A DNA stretch of 64,000 nt, from contig CAKUTH010000010.1 of assembly GCA_934691935.1 (NCBI GenBank), forward strand, positions 1 through 64,000, written 5' to 3'. The stretch is from an uncultured Candidatus Melainabacteria bacterium (GTDB lineage Bacteria; Cyanobacteriota; Vampirovibrionia; Gastranaerophilales; Gastranaerophilaceae). The translations under genes were made by a program, and so were the position numbers. Positions 33,321 through 43,329 of this stretch are shown piece after piece. Below the pieces are notes generated by a model. That model saw only the letters and a list, made by a program, of their open reading frames with translations, had not been told where the DNA came from and made no database searches. The first letter of the stretch is position 1; each line of letters begins with the position of its first letter.

Positions 33321-36300
33321 TTATTTAACCAATTCGCCAACTGCTTTGAACATAGCCATACGTTTTGCTGCATCTTGTTCTGCTTTTGAATACAATTCAT
33401 TAGCATGTTCAGGGTTCGTTTTAAGCAATGACTTATAACGTCCTTCTGATTTGATGAAGTCTTGGTAGCTTTCTTTAGGTTCTTTAGCATCCCAAGTGAA
33501 TGGTTGTTCATTTGCTGGGTTGTATCTGTAAAGTGGGAAGTAACCAGCTTCAACTGCACGTTTTTGTTCTGTTTGAGTTTTGCTCATATCAATACCGTGC
33601 GCGATACAAGGAGCATAAGCGAAGATGATTGATGGTCCGTTGTAGCTTTCAGCTTCTTGGAACGCTTTAAGAGTTTGACCTCTATCAGCACCCAATGCTA
33701 CTGATGCAACGTATACATAACCATAAGACATGCTCATCAAGCCCATATTTTTCTTATAAGTTGGTTTACCACCTGTAGCAAACTTCGCAACAGCACCTGT
33801 AGGTGTTGATTTAGAAGCCTGACCACCTGTGTTTGAATATACTTCAGTATCAAGTACGAGGATATTAACGTTTTTGTTTTGAGCAAGAACGTGGTCAATA
33901 CCGCCGTAACCGATATCGTTAGCCCAACCGTCACCACCGATAATCCAGATTGATTTATCAGTGAAGTAGTCTTGAAGTTCTCTAATTTTTGCTAAATCAG
34001 GACATTCGCAATCTGCATATTTTGCGATAACTTCTTTAGCTTTGTTTTGAGCTGAAACAGCTTCTTCTGTTTTTTCTTCAAAATGAGCCATTGCGCCTTC
34101 AAGAGCTTCTTTCAAGTCAGCAGGTGTTTTTTCATTAGCAAGAACTTTGTCAACATAAACTTTCAAAGTATCTCTGTTTGAATCAACAGCCAATCTCATA
34201 CCGAAACCAAACTCAGCGTTGTCTTCGAATAATGAGTTAGCCCAAGCTGGACCTCTACCTTCCTTATTTTTTGTATAAGGAATTGTTGGGAATGTACCAG
34301 AGTAGATTGATGAACAACCAGTTGCGTTAGCAACGATAGCGTTTTCACCAAACAATTGAGAAACCAATTTAACGTAAGGAGTTTCACCACAACCAGCACA
34401 AGCGCCTGAGAATTCAAACAATGGTTTTCTCAACATAGCACCTTTTACTGTTTTAACTGAGTTTTTACCCATTACGTTATCAGGCAATTCATCAAAGAAT
34501 TTTTCGTTTACTGATTCACAAGCTTCTTCTTCTTTTTCAATAGATGACCAAGTCAACGCTTGTTTTTCAGGGTTTTTGTTTGCTGGACATTGGTCTAAGC
34601 AAACGCCACAACCTGTACAGTCTTTGCAGTAAACTTGAACTTTGAAGTGTTCACCATTTGCGTTTGGTCTAGCTTCAATTGTATTGAATGATGCAGGAGC
34701 ATCTTTCAAGTTTTCTTTTTCTACTAATTTAGTTCTGATTGCAGCGTGAGGACATGCAGAAGCACAAATACCACATTGCAAGCAGTATTCAGAATTCCAG
34801 TGAGGAACTCTTGGAGCAATACCACGTTTTTCCAAACAAGCTGTACCTGTAGGGATTACGCCGTCATTTGACATTGCAGATACAGGAATATCATCACCTT
34901 TCAATTTCATTGAAGGTTCAATGATTTTCTTAGCGAATTCAGAAGCGTGATCAGGAAGCAATTGAGCTTCATCAACACATCCAACACCGTCTAGTGTAGC
35001 TGGTACTGGAACTTCTTCTGTAGCATTAACAGCTGCGTCAATCAATGCAAGGTTCATGTTTACAACATCATCACCTTTTTTCTTGAATGTCTTAGTTGTC
35101 ATTGCTTTCATACCTTCAAGCGCTTGTTCAAACGGAATAATTCCTGAAACTTTGAAGTAAGCAACCATCATAACTGTGTTTGCACCTTTACCGCGCAAGC
35201 CAGGTTGTTGTTTGATAAGTTTTTCAGCATCTACGTTGTAGAATTTAATTTTCTTATCAATGATAGTTTTTTGCATATCACGTGTAAGATGTGCAAATGC
35301 TTCTTCTTTTGTATAAGGTGAATTCAACAAGAATGTACCACCTTCTTTAATACCTTTCAACAAATCGTATCTGCCGATGTAAGCATGAGCTGAGCATGAA
35401 ACAAAGTCAGGAGCTGTAATAAGGTATGTTGATTTAATATGTTGGTCACCAAATCTCAAGTGAGATACAGTTACACCGAAAGATTTTTTAGAGTCATAAG
35501 CAAAATATGCTTGAGCATCTTTGTTTGTGTATTGACCAATAATTTTAATTGAGTTTTTGTTAGCACCAACTGTACCGTCAGAACCCAAGCCCCAGAACAT
35601 ACAGTTTGTAGTACCAGCAGGTTCTGTAACAATGTGTTCTTCAACTTTTAAAGATTTGTTTGTTACGTCATCTTCGATACCAACTGTAAATCCATGGAAA
35701 CCATTGTTTTCAGAGTGTTTGTAAATAGCAAGAACCATTGATGGAGTGAATTCTTTTGAAGACAAGCCATAACGTCCGCCAATAACTCTAATATCTTTAC
35801 CAGCAACAGCTGCTGTAACATCCATGAACAAAGGTTCACCGATTGAACCAGGTTCTTTAGTTCTATCAAGAACAGCCAAACGTTTAACTGATGCAGGCAA
35901 TGCTTCGTTGAAACGTTTAACATCGAACGGTCTGTACAATCTAACTTTAACCAAACCATATTTAGTTCCGCGTTTTGCATTCAAGTATGTAATTGTTTCT
36001 TCAATAGTTTCACAAGAAGAACCAATTGCAACAATTACGTCAGTTGCATCAGGCGCACCAACGTAATCAAACGGATGATATTGTCTGCCTGTAATTTTAG
36101 CAACTTTATCCATGTATTCTTGAACGATTTCAGGAACTGCATCATAGTATTTGTTAACAGTTTCACGTCCTTGGAAGTAAACATCAGTGTTTTGCGCACC
36201 AACTTTACAAACAGGAGCTTCTGGTCTTAATGCACGGTTTCTGAATTCTTCAATGTATTTTGGTTCTACCAAAGATGCAATATCTTCGTAAGAAATTTCT

Positions 36301-36848
36301 TCAATTTTATGAATTTCGTGAGAAGTTCTAAATCCATCAAAGAACTGCAAGAATGGAACTTTAGCTTTATAAGTAGATAAGTGCGCTACTAAAGCCATAT
36401 CCATTTCTTCTTGAACAGAGTTTGCTGCCAACATAGCATAACCTGTATTACGGCAACCCATAACGTCAGTATGGTCACCAAAAATTGCTAATGATTGAGC
36501 TGCCAAAGCACGAGCTGTAACGTGAATTACGTGTGGAAGCATTTCACCTGCAACTTTATGCATTACAGGAATCATCAACAACAAGCCTTGAGAAGCTGTG
36601 TAAGTAGAAGTCAAAGAACCTGCAGCTAAAGAACCGTGAACGGCACCTGCAGCACCTGCTTCTGATTGCATTTCTGCAACTTTTACTGTTTTTCCCCAGA
36701 TATTCTTTTTACCTTGGGAAGCCCATTCATCAATCCATTCACCCATTGTAGATGAAGGAGTGATAGGGTAAATTGCGGATACTTCGCTTAATGCGTACGC
36801 GACGTGCGCCGCTGCGTAGTTACCATCAACTGTTATTGTTTTTGGCAT
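33321..36848 (-). CDS. nifJ: Pyruvate:ferredoxin (flavodoxin) oxidoreductase
   Basis: A single-chain, 1175-residue PFOR that oxidises pyruvate to acetyl-CoA and CO2 and reduces ferredoxin. In order: the transketolase-like pyrimidine domain (ITVDGNYAAAHVAYALSEV, YPITPSSTMGEW), the CoA/gamma domain, an insert with two 4Fe-4S motifs (CLQCGICASACPHAA and CKDCTGCGVCLDQCP), a proximal-cluster Cys pair (CAGCGETPY) and the TPP motif GDGWANDIGYGG followed by DTEVYSNTGGQ. All key motifs are present and the length is normal. AAGGAGG precedes the ATG. This marks anaerobic fermentative metabolism. Regular, consistent codon use suggests high expression. Confidence 0.97.
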   Translation of the reverse strand: MPKTITVDGNYAAAHVAYALSEVSAIYPITPSSTMGEWIDEWASQGKKNIWGKTVKVAEMQSEAGAAGAVHGSLAAGSLTSTYTASQGLLLMIPVMHKVAGEMLPHVIHVTARALAAQSLAIFGDHTDVMGCRNTGYAMLAANSVQEEMDMALVAHLSTYKAKVPFLQFFDGFRTSHEIHKIEEISYEDIASLVEPKYIEEFRNRALRPEAPVCKVGAQNTDVYFQGRETVNKYYDAVPEIVQEYMDKVAKITGRQYHPFDYVGAPDATDVIVAIGSSCETIEETITYLNAKRGTKYGLVKVRLYRPFDVKRFNEALPASVKRLAVLDRTKEPGSIGEPLFMDVTAAVAGKDIRVIGGRYGLSSKEFTPSMVLAIYKHSENNGFHGFTVGIEDDVTNKSLKVEEHIVTEPAGTTNCMFWGLGSDGTVGANKNSIKIIGQYTNKDAQAYFAYDSKKSFGVTVSHLRFGDQHIKSTYLITAPDFVSCSAHAYIGRYDLLKGIKEGGTFLLNSPYTKEEAFAHLTRDMQKTIIDKKIKFYNVDAEKLIKQQPGLRGKGANTVMMVAYFKVSGIIPFEQALEGMKAMTTKTFKKKGDDVVNMNLALIDAAVNATEEVPVPATLDGVGCVDEAQLLPDHASEFAKKIIEPSMKLKGDDIPVSAMSNDGVIPTGTACLEKRGIAPRVPHWNSEYCLQCGICASACPHAAIRTKLVEKENLKDAPASFNTIEARPNANGEHFKVQVYCKDCTGCGVCLDQCPANKNPEKQALTWSSIEKEEEACESVNEKFFDELPDNVMGKNSVKTVKGAMLRKPLFEFSGACAGCGETPYVKLVSQLFGENAIVANATGCSSIYSGTFPTIPYTKNKEGRGPAWANSLFEDNAEFGFGMRLAVDSNRDTLKVYVDKVLANEKTPADLKEALEGAMAHFEEKTEEAVSAQNKAKEVIAKYADCECPDLAKIRELQDYFTDKSIWIIGGDGWANDIGYGGIDHVLAQNKNVNILVLDTEVYSNTGGQASKSTPTGAVAKFATGGKPTYKKNMGLMSMSYGYVYVASVALGADRGQTLKAFQEAESYNGPSIIFAYAPCIAHGIDMSKTQTEQKRAVEAGYFPLYRYNPANEQPFTWDAKEPKESYQDFIKSEGRYKSLLKTNPEHANELYSKAEQDAAKRMAMFKAVGELVK

Positions 36849-36992
36849 AATTAACTAACCTCCTTATTTAATATGCTATTCAATATAACAATAAAATTTT
36901 AATACAAACAAACTAAATAAACAAAACTATATGAATAAATATGTTGTTAAGATGTAAATATTTGTAAAAATTTTTCAAATTCAACTTATGCA

Positions 36993-37022
36993 TTGACAAT
37001 TTTTTACCTTGAGGAATATTAT
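36993..37022 (+). promoter_or_regulatory. Predicted promoter for the 37052 gene
   Basis: TTGACA (36993-36998), an 18-nt spacer and TATTAT (37017-37022). Confidence 0.55.
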
Positions 37023-37051
37023 AAGAAATGTAAAAAGAAAGGTGTAAACCT

Positions 37052-38239
37052 ATGGTTATATCAATTACCCCAAAATTATTTAACATAAACAATTCAAACA
37101 ATAACCTAAAAGCGTATCAATCAAATCCAAACAATATTTCTGGAACAAAACTAAATTCTTTAGCAAAAGATTCAGTATCTTTCACAGGTAGAGCAAAAGT
37201 TGAGGACTTTATTGTTGCTCAAGCTGAGGCTGAAATTCCAAGATTGACTCGTATCTCTACGACTTATTTTGACGTTTTAGAATCTGTAGCTTTCAAATTA
37301 AAAGATAAAGGATTTTCTTTTGACAGAGCTTATTGCGAACTGAGCCCTATTAAAGCTCCTGACAAACAAGCTAGCAAAATTAAACGTTCTGGAACATTTA
37401 AAGTTCCTGACAAAATCAGAGCAACATTATATTGCACCAACCCATACGACCTTGATTCTTTAAATGCCCTATTAGCAGAGATGAAAATTCGCGGATATGT
37501 TTTGGATAAGGCTGAAACCTCAATTAAAGATTTGCTTAAACGTGGCTATAAACCAACTGATAAAGAAGCCAAAAATCTAGACTTAAAGAAAAAAATTCCA
37601 GATTTAGATATTCGTCTTGAAGATGTTTCAGACCAAGTGACAAAACTTCCAAACGAATTAAAATACTCAATAGGTAAACCTCAAAAATCTGGTTATGAAG
37701 ATTGGCAAATGCGTTTTGTCAGAGATTTCGATACAAAACAAACACCAGTTTGCCACGAATTAATTGTTCTTTTTGGACCAGAATATTCAAAAGCTAAGCA
37801 TTTTGAATCAAAATATATTTATGGAAACTTAAGACGTTTTGGCGAACTTCATGCAGACTTGAGCGACCAAACAATTGGTTCTAATGCACAAAAAGCAACG
37901 CGTTACATAAATCTTATTGAACAAATGTTTAGAGGGAAAATTTCTGAAAAACTATTTATGAACGCTAAAAACAAAGATTTGTATGATATTAACGATGTTA
38001 TCCCTATTGCTTTTTCAAAAGATGATATGAAAGTTTTTGAAGGTTACTTCTCTGGGCTAAGAGATAGAATAAAATCTGTTTATCAAATCGCGAGAAAAGA
38101 AGCAACAGATGAAGCTACAAAAAGACAACTATTAAAAGACCAACGTAGTGATAGAAACTTGATTGAAAACATCCAACAGAACCTTAGAGAATCTATCAAA
38201 TTTTTCACAACTGACTATAAAAAAGCAAATATTGACTAA
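37052..38239 (+). CDS. Orphan protein with SFTG N-terminal motif
   Basis: 395 aa, with AAAGAAAGGTG before the ATG. The first 46 residues are rich in Asn and Ser and end in SVSFTGRA (SFTG at 43-46), a motif shared with three other proteins here. The rest is mixed alpha/beta and charged. A segment near residues 112-135 (FKVPDKIRATLYCTNPYDLDSL) and another with KSGYEDWQMRFVRDF and HELIVLFG recalls the (p)ppGpp synthetase/RelA-like nucleotidyltransferase pattern (a K-x-R-D... then a GYxxxH-type strand). That is only a loose resemblance. No signal peptide or transmembrane segment is present. Its stop overlaps the convergent rlmD-like gene by 4 nt. Confidence 0.65.
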   Translation: MVISITPKLFNINNSNNNLKAYQSNPNNISGTKLNSLAKDSVSFTGRAKVEDFIVAQAEAEIPRLTRISTTYFDVLESVAFKLKDKGFSFDRAYCELSPIKAPDKQASKIKRSGTFKVPDKIRATLYCTNPYDLDSLNALLAEMKIRGYVLDKAETSIKDLLKRGYKPTDKEAKNLDLKKKIPDLDIRLEDVSDQVTKLPNELKYSIGKPQKSGYEDWQMRFVRDFDTKQTPVCHELIVLFGPEYSKAKHFESKYIYGNLRRFGELHADLSDQTIGSNAQKATRYINLIEQMFRGKISEKLFMNAKNKDLYDINDVIPIAFSKDDMKVFEGYFSGLRDRIKSVYQIARKEATDEATKRQLLKDQRSDRNLIENIQQNLRESIKFFTTDYKKANID

Positions 38240-39582
38240 ACATTAATAATAGCAACATTTTCAATATGATATGTATGGCAGAACATGTCAAACGGTTGAA
38301 TACTTTCAACTTTTGCCCCGTGTTCTGTCATATATTTTAGGTCACGTGCGAGGGTCGCAGGATTGCAACTTACATAAATAATTTGATTTTTAGTATGAGC
38401 TAAGACTTCTTCTAAAGCCTCTTGCGTACAACCTTTTCGAGGCGGATCAAGAATTGTTATGTCAAATTTACGCTTAATTGATTTTAAGTATTTTGTAGTA
38501 TCTTGAGCGAAAAGTTCCACATTTGAAATGTTATTTAACTCAACAACTTCTTTTGCCTTCTCTATTGATGATTGATTTGACTCCACGCTAACAACTTTTT
38601 GAGCAACATCAGATACAACGATTCCAAAGGTCGCAATGCCAGCATACGTATCAAGTACAGTCGGGTTCTCAAATTTTTCAACATGTTTTTTCACGTATTT
38701 AAAAATATTTTCAGCACTTTTTGGGTTAATTTGGAAAAACGTATCAGCACCGATTTTAAAACACTTATCTAAAATTCTTTCTTCAACATAATCTTGTCCG
38801 TATAAACAAACCGTTTCTTGTCCTAGAATTACATTTGTTTTTTTTGAATTAAAATTAACACAAACTCCGACAACTTCGCCAAATTCTTCAAAAATAGATT
38901 TTGCAAAATCATTCAGACGGTCAAACATTTTTGTTGCGTTAACAACTAGAGTCACAAGGCAATTGTCATTATCTGCCGAACTTCTAATAACGACATGACG
39001 CAAATCTCCTGTATGTTTTTTTTCGTTAAAACCTGTAAGGCTAAATTTTGGAGCATTTTCGCGCACAAAATCAATTATTTTATCGCAAATTTCAGGTTGA
39101 ATTGGGCAGTATTTAATATTCACAATCTCATGTGATTGAGGTTTGAAATAACCAGCAATTATACGACCTGAATTTTTCGTTTGCGAGATTGGATATTGTA
39201 TTTTACGGCGATAATTTTTTACTTCAGGGCTTTCAATAGGGTTGTTAACAACGACGTCTAAATGACCGATAGAGCGCATTGCATCCTCAACCATTTGCTT
39301 TTTTAAGTGTAATTGATAGTCATAATCAATAAACTGCATTTGACAAGCACCGCAAACTTTTTGCATCGGACAAAACGGTTCAATCCTGTGGCGTGAGGGT
39401 GTAATGACTTCAACTGTTTTTGCCGTAGCATAATTTTTATTCACTTTGGTGATTTTTATTTTAACGACATCGTCAGGACAAGCATTTTCGACAAAAACCA
39501 CCTGTCCGTCTACTTTAGCAATTCCCGTTCCGAGATTTGAAAACTTTTCTATATTAACAACTAATTCATCATTCTGTTTCAT
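38236..39582 (-). CDS. RlmD/TrmA-type RNA m5U methyltransferase
   Basis: 448 aa. It has an N-terminal TRAM domain (residues 1-60), a cluster-type Cys motif CPMQKVCGACQMQF with a further CPIQPE, the SAM-binding TYAGIATFGI and the DPPRKGC motif. The catalytic Cys and base are in VSCNPATLARDL. This is the uracil-5 methyltransferase family acting on 23S rRNA (RlmD or RlmCD) or tRNA; the exact target is not readable from sequence. There is no clear ribosome binding site. Confidence 0.85.
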   Translation of the reverse strand: MKQNDELVVNIEKFSNLGTGIAKVDGQVVFVENACPDDVVKIKITKVNKNYATAKTVEVITPSRHRIEPFCPMQKVCGACQMQFIDYDYQLHLKKQMVEDAMRSIGHLDVVVNNPIESPEVKNYRRKIQYPISQTKNSGRIIAGYFKPQSHEIVNIKYCPIQPEICDKIIDFVRENAPKFSLTGFNEKKHTGDLRHVVIRSSADNDNCLVTLVVNATKMFDRLNDFAKSIFEEFGEVVGVCVNFNSKKTNVILGQETVCLYGQDYVEERILDKCFKIGADTFFQINPKSAENIFKYVKKHVEKFENPTVLDTYAGIATFGIVVSDVAQKVVSVESNQSSIEKAKEVVELNNISNVELFAQDTTKYLKSIKRKFDITILDPPRKGCTQEALEEVLAHTKNQIIYVSCNPATLARDLKYMTEHGAKVESIQPFDMFCHTYHIENVAIINV

Positions 39583-39609
39583 ATTTTCAAAATTATCATA
39601 TAAAAAATT

Positions 39610-40470
39610 TTATTGCAATTCTGAATTTCTAGGAATTTTTATCCAGTTATCAGGAATTATATCCGCAGGTTGATTTGGTTGAAACCACGGCGTTGGAGCA
39701 ATAACTGTTTTGTCAGGATTATCAATTAACCACGCACCCCACCAAGAATAACTTGAATTTGCACAAATCGCATGCTTACAGGATTGCAGCAAATATATAT
39801 CATAAGTCGGAAGCGGACTTGAATATATTTTGAACGGATAATCTATTTTTAAATTTTCCTTTAACCAGTCTGGCTCATCAGAAATTGCTATAAATGTACA
39901 ATTTGGATATTTTTCACGCATTATTTTAGTCGCTTTTTGATAATAAGACACATCACAAAGCCATTGGACAACACCTTGTTTTGCCAAAGTAACATAGTCA
40001 CCCCTTCTTACATTAACAAATATAGGGCATTCGAAACTCTCAATTTCAGCTCTTAATTTTATCAATTCTGGAGAATCAAAATGCTTAAATTTAAAATCAC
40101 GTCTTATTATACCTTTTATTTCTTTAAAATAATCTTCGCATTGAAAATAACCAAAATAAAAAATTGCATTACTTTTATTATCAAACAAACTTGGTTGATA
40201 GCAGTTTTCACATTCTTCTTTTACGATAAAATGTTTAATCAAACACTTAAATAACTTTTTATGAGAATTTAGAAAATTATAAAAAGCAGAATAATACCAA
40301 GGCGCAACGTCAAACTTCACATCAAACATTGAAACAATCTCTGGAGCATTGTCTTTGTATTCAGAAACATCAAAGCAAACCTTTTCACCTGTATAATACT
40401 CAAACGCTTTTGCAAACGCATAAATAAACATTTGATTACCTAACCGACCGACCATTTTTATAATTTTCAT
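39610..40470 (-). CDS. GT11 alpha-1,2-fucosyltransferase
   Basis: GT11 enzymes transfer fucose (occasionally galactose) in alpha-1,2 linkage from GDP-fucose. 286 aa from ATG 40470, which follows AAAGGG. The N-terminal GRLGNQMFIYAFAKAFE motif, the HxRRGDY-type motif (here VNVRRGDYV) and the late SSYSWWGAWL segment are all diagnostic. It would decorate surface glycans with host-like fucose motifs. No GDP-fucose synthesis genes are in the window. It is followed by the 3' end of the rlmD-like gene on the same strand. Confidence 0.9.
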   Translation of the reverse strand: MKIIKMVGRLGNQMFIYAFAKAFEYYTGEKVCFDVSEYKDNAPEIVSMFDVKFDVAPWYYSAFYNFLNSHKKLFKCLIKHFIVKEECENCYQPSLFDNKSNAIFYFGYFQCEDYFKEIKGIIRRDFKFKHFDSPELIKLRAEIESFECPIFVNVRRGDYVTLAKQGVVQWLCDVSYYQKATKIMREKYPNCTFIAISDEPDWLKENLKIDYPFKIYSSPLPTYDIYLLQSCKHAICANSSYSWWGAWLIDNPDKTVIAPTPWFQPNQPADIIPDNWIKIPRNSELQ

Positions 40471-40489
40471 AAAATACCCTTTAAAAAAT

Positions 40490-40517
40490 AAAAGAGACAA
40501 ATAAACTTGTCTCTTTT
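40490..40517 (-). terminator. Terminator of tRNA-Val
   Basis: AAAAGAGACAA (40490-40500) pairs with TTGTCTCTTTT (40507-40517) around ATAAAC. On the minus strand it directly follows the tRNA CCA end and ends in a T run. Confidence 0.85.
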
Positions 40518-40518
40518 A

Positions 40519-40594
40519 TGGTGGGCGTTAGAAGACTCGAACTTCTGACATCCTCCTTGTAAGGGAGGCGCTCTACCAACTGAGCTAAACGCCC
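40519..40594 (-). tRNA. tRNA-Val (anticodon UAC)
   Basis: The minus strand folds as a normal cloverleaf. The acceptor stem is GGGCGTT/AACGCCC. The D arm contains AGCTCAGTTGGTAGAGC. The anticodon stem CCTCC/GGAGG carries loop CTTACAA, giving anticodon TAC. The T arm is CAGAAGTTCGAGTCTTCTA-like. Discriminator A is followed by an encoded CCA. Confidence 0.97.
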
Positions 40595-40615
40595 TCTTTG
40601 CCTTCCGCAAGATTA

Positions 40616-40644
40616 ATCATATATGAAACATTTTTTATTGTCAA
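40616..40644 (-). promoter_or_regulatory. Predicted promoter of tRNA-Val
   Basis: On the minus strand TTGACA (40644-40639), a 17-nt spacer and TATGAT (40621-40616), about 22 nt before the mature 5' end. Confidence 0.7.
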
Positions 40645-40669
40645 TAGATTTTATTTATCTTTTTAGAAT

Positions 40670-41119
40670 TTATTGTTCATCTTGCTGAGAAGCCTGTTCT
40701 TGCAACCTTTTTTCATATTCTTCTCTCGCGTGCACCTTGATTTCATGCTTTGTACCATGATGAACTTCTTCACGCTTGTAGCGTTGATCTACCCACCATT
40801 TTGCAAATTTATAAGACAATCTTTTTTTGTAAGCATCAGGATCTTCATCTTTGATTTTTTTAGTTTTTACTGGTTTTTCCTTTTTTACCTTATCCTGCTT
40901 GGAAGATTGAAGGCTGTCATGCTTAACTTCTTGTTTATATTTAGGTTGTTTATCTTGCGCTTCAAGCATTTTTAAATTCAATTTTGGTGATGGCGGAATA
41001 TATCTATAATCCATCAAATCAGCTTCATTCACGGCATAATTTTCTGGGCTGACATAACCGTCATACGCAAATGCCTTCGGTGCAATTAATATTAACAATA
41101 GAATTAAAAACTTTTTCAT
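40670..41119 (-). CDS. Secreted highly charged protein
   Basis: 149 aa. A clear Sec signal peptide (MKKFLILLLILIAPKAFA, cleavage likely before YDGYV) is followed by a short Tyr/Pro-rich part, a Lys-rich disordered stretch (residues about 60-95) and a basic/His-containing C-terminal helix ending in EQASQQDEQ. I do not recognise a family. It is 10 bp downstream of the PHP gene in the same direction, so the two are probably co-transcribed. A periplasmic or surface-binding role is possible. Confidence 0.7.
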   Translation of the reverse strand: MKKFLILLLILIAPKAFAYDGYVSPENYAVNEADLMDYRYIPPSPKLNLKMLEAQDKQPKYKQEVKHDSLQSSKQDKVKKEKPVKTKKIKDEDPDAYKKRLSYKFAKWWVDQRYKREEVHHGTKHEIKVHAREEYEKRLQEQASQQDEQ

Positions 41120-41129
41120 ATTTCCTCAT

Positions 41130-42260
41130 TTAGTAATGTGCGCTACGAGAAGTTATTGAATCGCCATGGCTATCCATTCCGCCAGTTGGGATTAGTCCAA
41201 AACTTTCTGCCGTCCTATTTATTATAGGACACCAATCTATATAATAACTTCCGTTATATGATTGATAATACTTCTCAAAAAACATAGCTTTTTCACCGCC
41301 ATGCTTTTTAAAATTATTAAACAAATACGTATAAAATTCTGGAGTATATGCTTTTACCCTTGCAGGATGAGCTATTGACATAACTCCGCTATCCAAAGTC
41401 GTTACAAATTCCACAGTATCCTCAAAAGAGGAGAAAGGTTCTAACATCTTACCAATAGCTGGATGAGCCTTTGTATAAATACTTTTTGCAATTTCAATTT
41501 TTTCTAATATATCATCAGGTATTAGTGGCAGATTACAATCTGTATAAAGTTCTAACGCTCGCTTGTAATTTATTACAAAAGAGCCTGAATTAAACATCTG
41601 TTTATATTTATAAAAAGGTTTCTCGTAAGAAAAATCAGCCTTCGGGAAAAAGTAATTTAACAAAATTTTTGCGCAAGTATATTTTTTAAGAGGGTGAGCA
41701 ACTTCATCTTGCCCCTTTAAAATCATCGGATGGCACAAAGACGCTTCTTCCAAAGTAAAATTATATTCCGACAAAACCTCATTTAAACGCGCAATCGTAT
41801 CTTTTGCTAACTGAAGTTTTAAATTTCTTTTTTTATCCAAAAACTCGTTCAATTTTTTATCAAAAGGATTTATACCATACACAAGCAAATGTACAGGCAT
41901 CGGATTTGGTTGTTTTGGGAAATTTATTGCGACAGTAGAGATTTCAACCCCTAAACACATATCAACGTTATCAGGGCAAAGCTCAAGAGCCTCTTTGCAT
42001 CCTTCTATTGTGTCATGATCTGTTAGCGCAACTAACATATTCGGAATTTCTTTGGCGTGTTCAATTATTTGTTTTACAGACATTATGCCATCTGAATATT
42101 TTGAATGAATATGTAAATTCGCACAAAAATCACCTGATTCTAAATATCTGTAATCATGGCTGTCTGTGACTGTCAAATCAGTACGTTCACCAGCTTTGTA
42201 CGATTTTTCTGACAAATTTTTCACTTTTTCAATAAAATCTTTTTCACTCAAAATTCCCAT
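41130..42260 (-). CDS. PHP-domain phosphoesterase
   Basis: 376 aa. PHP metal-binding motifs: LHIHSKYSDG (HxH), ALTDHDTIEG (DH-D), EIST (Glu), and the later SIAHPAR and GGMDSHGD motifs, in the order seen in PHP phosphoesterases such as RnmV/YciV-type 5'-3' nucleases. It is longer than YciV (about 290 aa) because of an insert between the third and fourth motifs (residues about 130-270), so its substrate could differ. It is probably cytoplasmic. Confidence 0.8.
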   Translation of the reverse strand: MGILSEKDFIEKVKNLSEKSYKAGERTDLTVTDSHDYRYLESGDFCANLHIHSKYSDGIMSVKQIIEHAKEIPNMLVALTDHDTIEGCKEALELCPDNVDMCLGVEISTVAINFPKQPNPMPVHLLVYGINPFDKKLNEFLDKKRNLKLQLAKDTIARLNEVLSEYNFTLEEASLCHPMILKGQDEVAHPLKKYTCAKILLNYFFPKADFSYEKPFYKYKQMFNSGSFVINYKRALELYTDCNLPLIPDDILEKIEIAKSIYTKAHPAIGKMLEPFSSFEDTVEFVTTLDSGVMSIAHPARVKAYTPEFYTYLFNNFKKHGGEKAMFFEKYYQSYNGSYYIDWCPIINRTAESFGLIPTGGMDSHGDSITSRSAHY

Positions 42261-42330
42261 GCCTATATTTTACACCAAAATTGAAACTTTTTTTAGCCAC
42301 TTTCGTCAGACAATTTAATGGAGGGTTTAC

Positions 42331-43296
42331 ATGACAATTGATAACTATTTAGAAAATGATTTATATAGAGATTTAAAAGCCGAATATTCAGAAGATACAG
42401 AAAATTGTGACATAATAAACAAAATCGAAGAAACTAAAACTTTCAATTCAATTTACAATGACGATGACATTCTACAAATGTATTTAAAAGATATTGGTAA
42501 AATAAAACTTTTAAAATTCCATGAAGAAAAGTGTTTGGGCAAACAAATCAAAGAGGGCAAACCGACAGAAGCATCAATCGCAAAGCGCAAACTTGTTCAA
42601 GCCAATTTGCGTCTTGTAGTCAGCATTGCAAAAAAATATATCGGGCAAGGCGTTTTGTTTATGGACTTGGTGCAAGAAGGCTCTTTAGGATTGATAAAAG
42701 CTGCCGAAAAATTCGATTATTCTAAGAACTTCAAGTTTTCAACCTATGCAACCTGGTGGATTAAACAAACTATCATAAGAGCTATTTCTAACAATTCACG
42801 AACAATAAGGATACCTGTGCACATGACAGATAAAATAAGAAAATACAAAAAAACATACACCACATTATCTTTTGAGCTCGGCAGAGAACCTACAGATAAA
42901 GAAATCGCAGAACGCTTAAAAATTACACCAAAACAATTACTTGTGATAAAGAAATCAATTATTAAAGAGCCTATTAGCCTTGAAACACCTGTAACAGACG
43001 ACTTGAATATTGGAGATTACATTGAAGATAAGTCTTATCACTCGCCCGAATTTCAAACAAAAAATAATGTTTTGAAATGCAGTATGGGAAAAATACTTGA
43101 AGATTTATCCGAAAAAGAACGTAAAATCATCAGTTGCAGATTTGGGATTAATGGAGAAAACCCTAAAACATTGGAACAAGTCGGCGAAATCCTCGGATAT
43201 TCAAAAGAACGCATCCGCCAACTTGAAGATTCCGCACTCATAAAAATCCGTCAACGAAAAGAACTTCAACATTTTAGAGATTTTATTGAGGATTAA
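42331..43296 (+). CDS. RNA polymerase sigma-70 factor, group 1/2
   Basis: 321 aa. Region 1.2 is DDILQMYLKDIGK. Region 2 has RKLVQANLRLVVSIAKKYIGQG, LVQEGSLGLIKAAEKFDY and the -10-binding FSTYATWWIKQTI. Region 3 follows with RIPVHM, and region 4 ends with GYSKERIRQLEDSALIKIRQ. There is no long region 1.1, so it is either a compact primary sigma factor or one of the group 2 factors that cyanobacterial lineages often carry. GGAGG precedes the start. It is divergent from the PHP gene. Confidence 0.88.
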   Translation: MTIDNYLENDLYRDLKAEYSEDTENCDIINKIEETKTFNSIYNDDDILQMYLKDIGKIKLLKFHEEKCLGKQIKEGKPTEASIAKRKLVQANLRLVVSIAKKYIGQGVLFMDLVQEGSLGLIKAAEKFDYSKNFKFSTYATWWIKQTIIRAISNNSRTIRIPVHMTDKIRKYKKTYTTLSFELGREPTDKEIAERLKITPKQLLVIKKSIIKEPISLETPVTDDLNIGDYIEDKSYHSPEFQTKNNVLKCSMGKILEDLSEKERKIISCRFGINGENPKTLEQVGEILGYSKERIRQLEDSALIKIRQRKELQHFRDFIED

Positions 43297-43329
43297 GTAG
43301 CGAGTTGATTTTGCTCACACACATTTTTA

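Noticed and set aside
33321..36848. Nitrogen fixation locus because of nifJ naming
   Set aside because: The enzyme is a general fermentative pyruvate:ferredoxin oxidoreductase and no nif structural genes are in the window.
37052..38239. RelA/SpoT-type (p)ppGpp synthetase
   Set aside because: There is a loose resemblance in a K-x-R and GY...W pattern, but no clear RxKD or EIQIRT-like catalytic motifs could be identified; left as an orphan.
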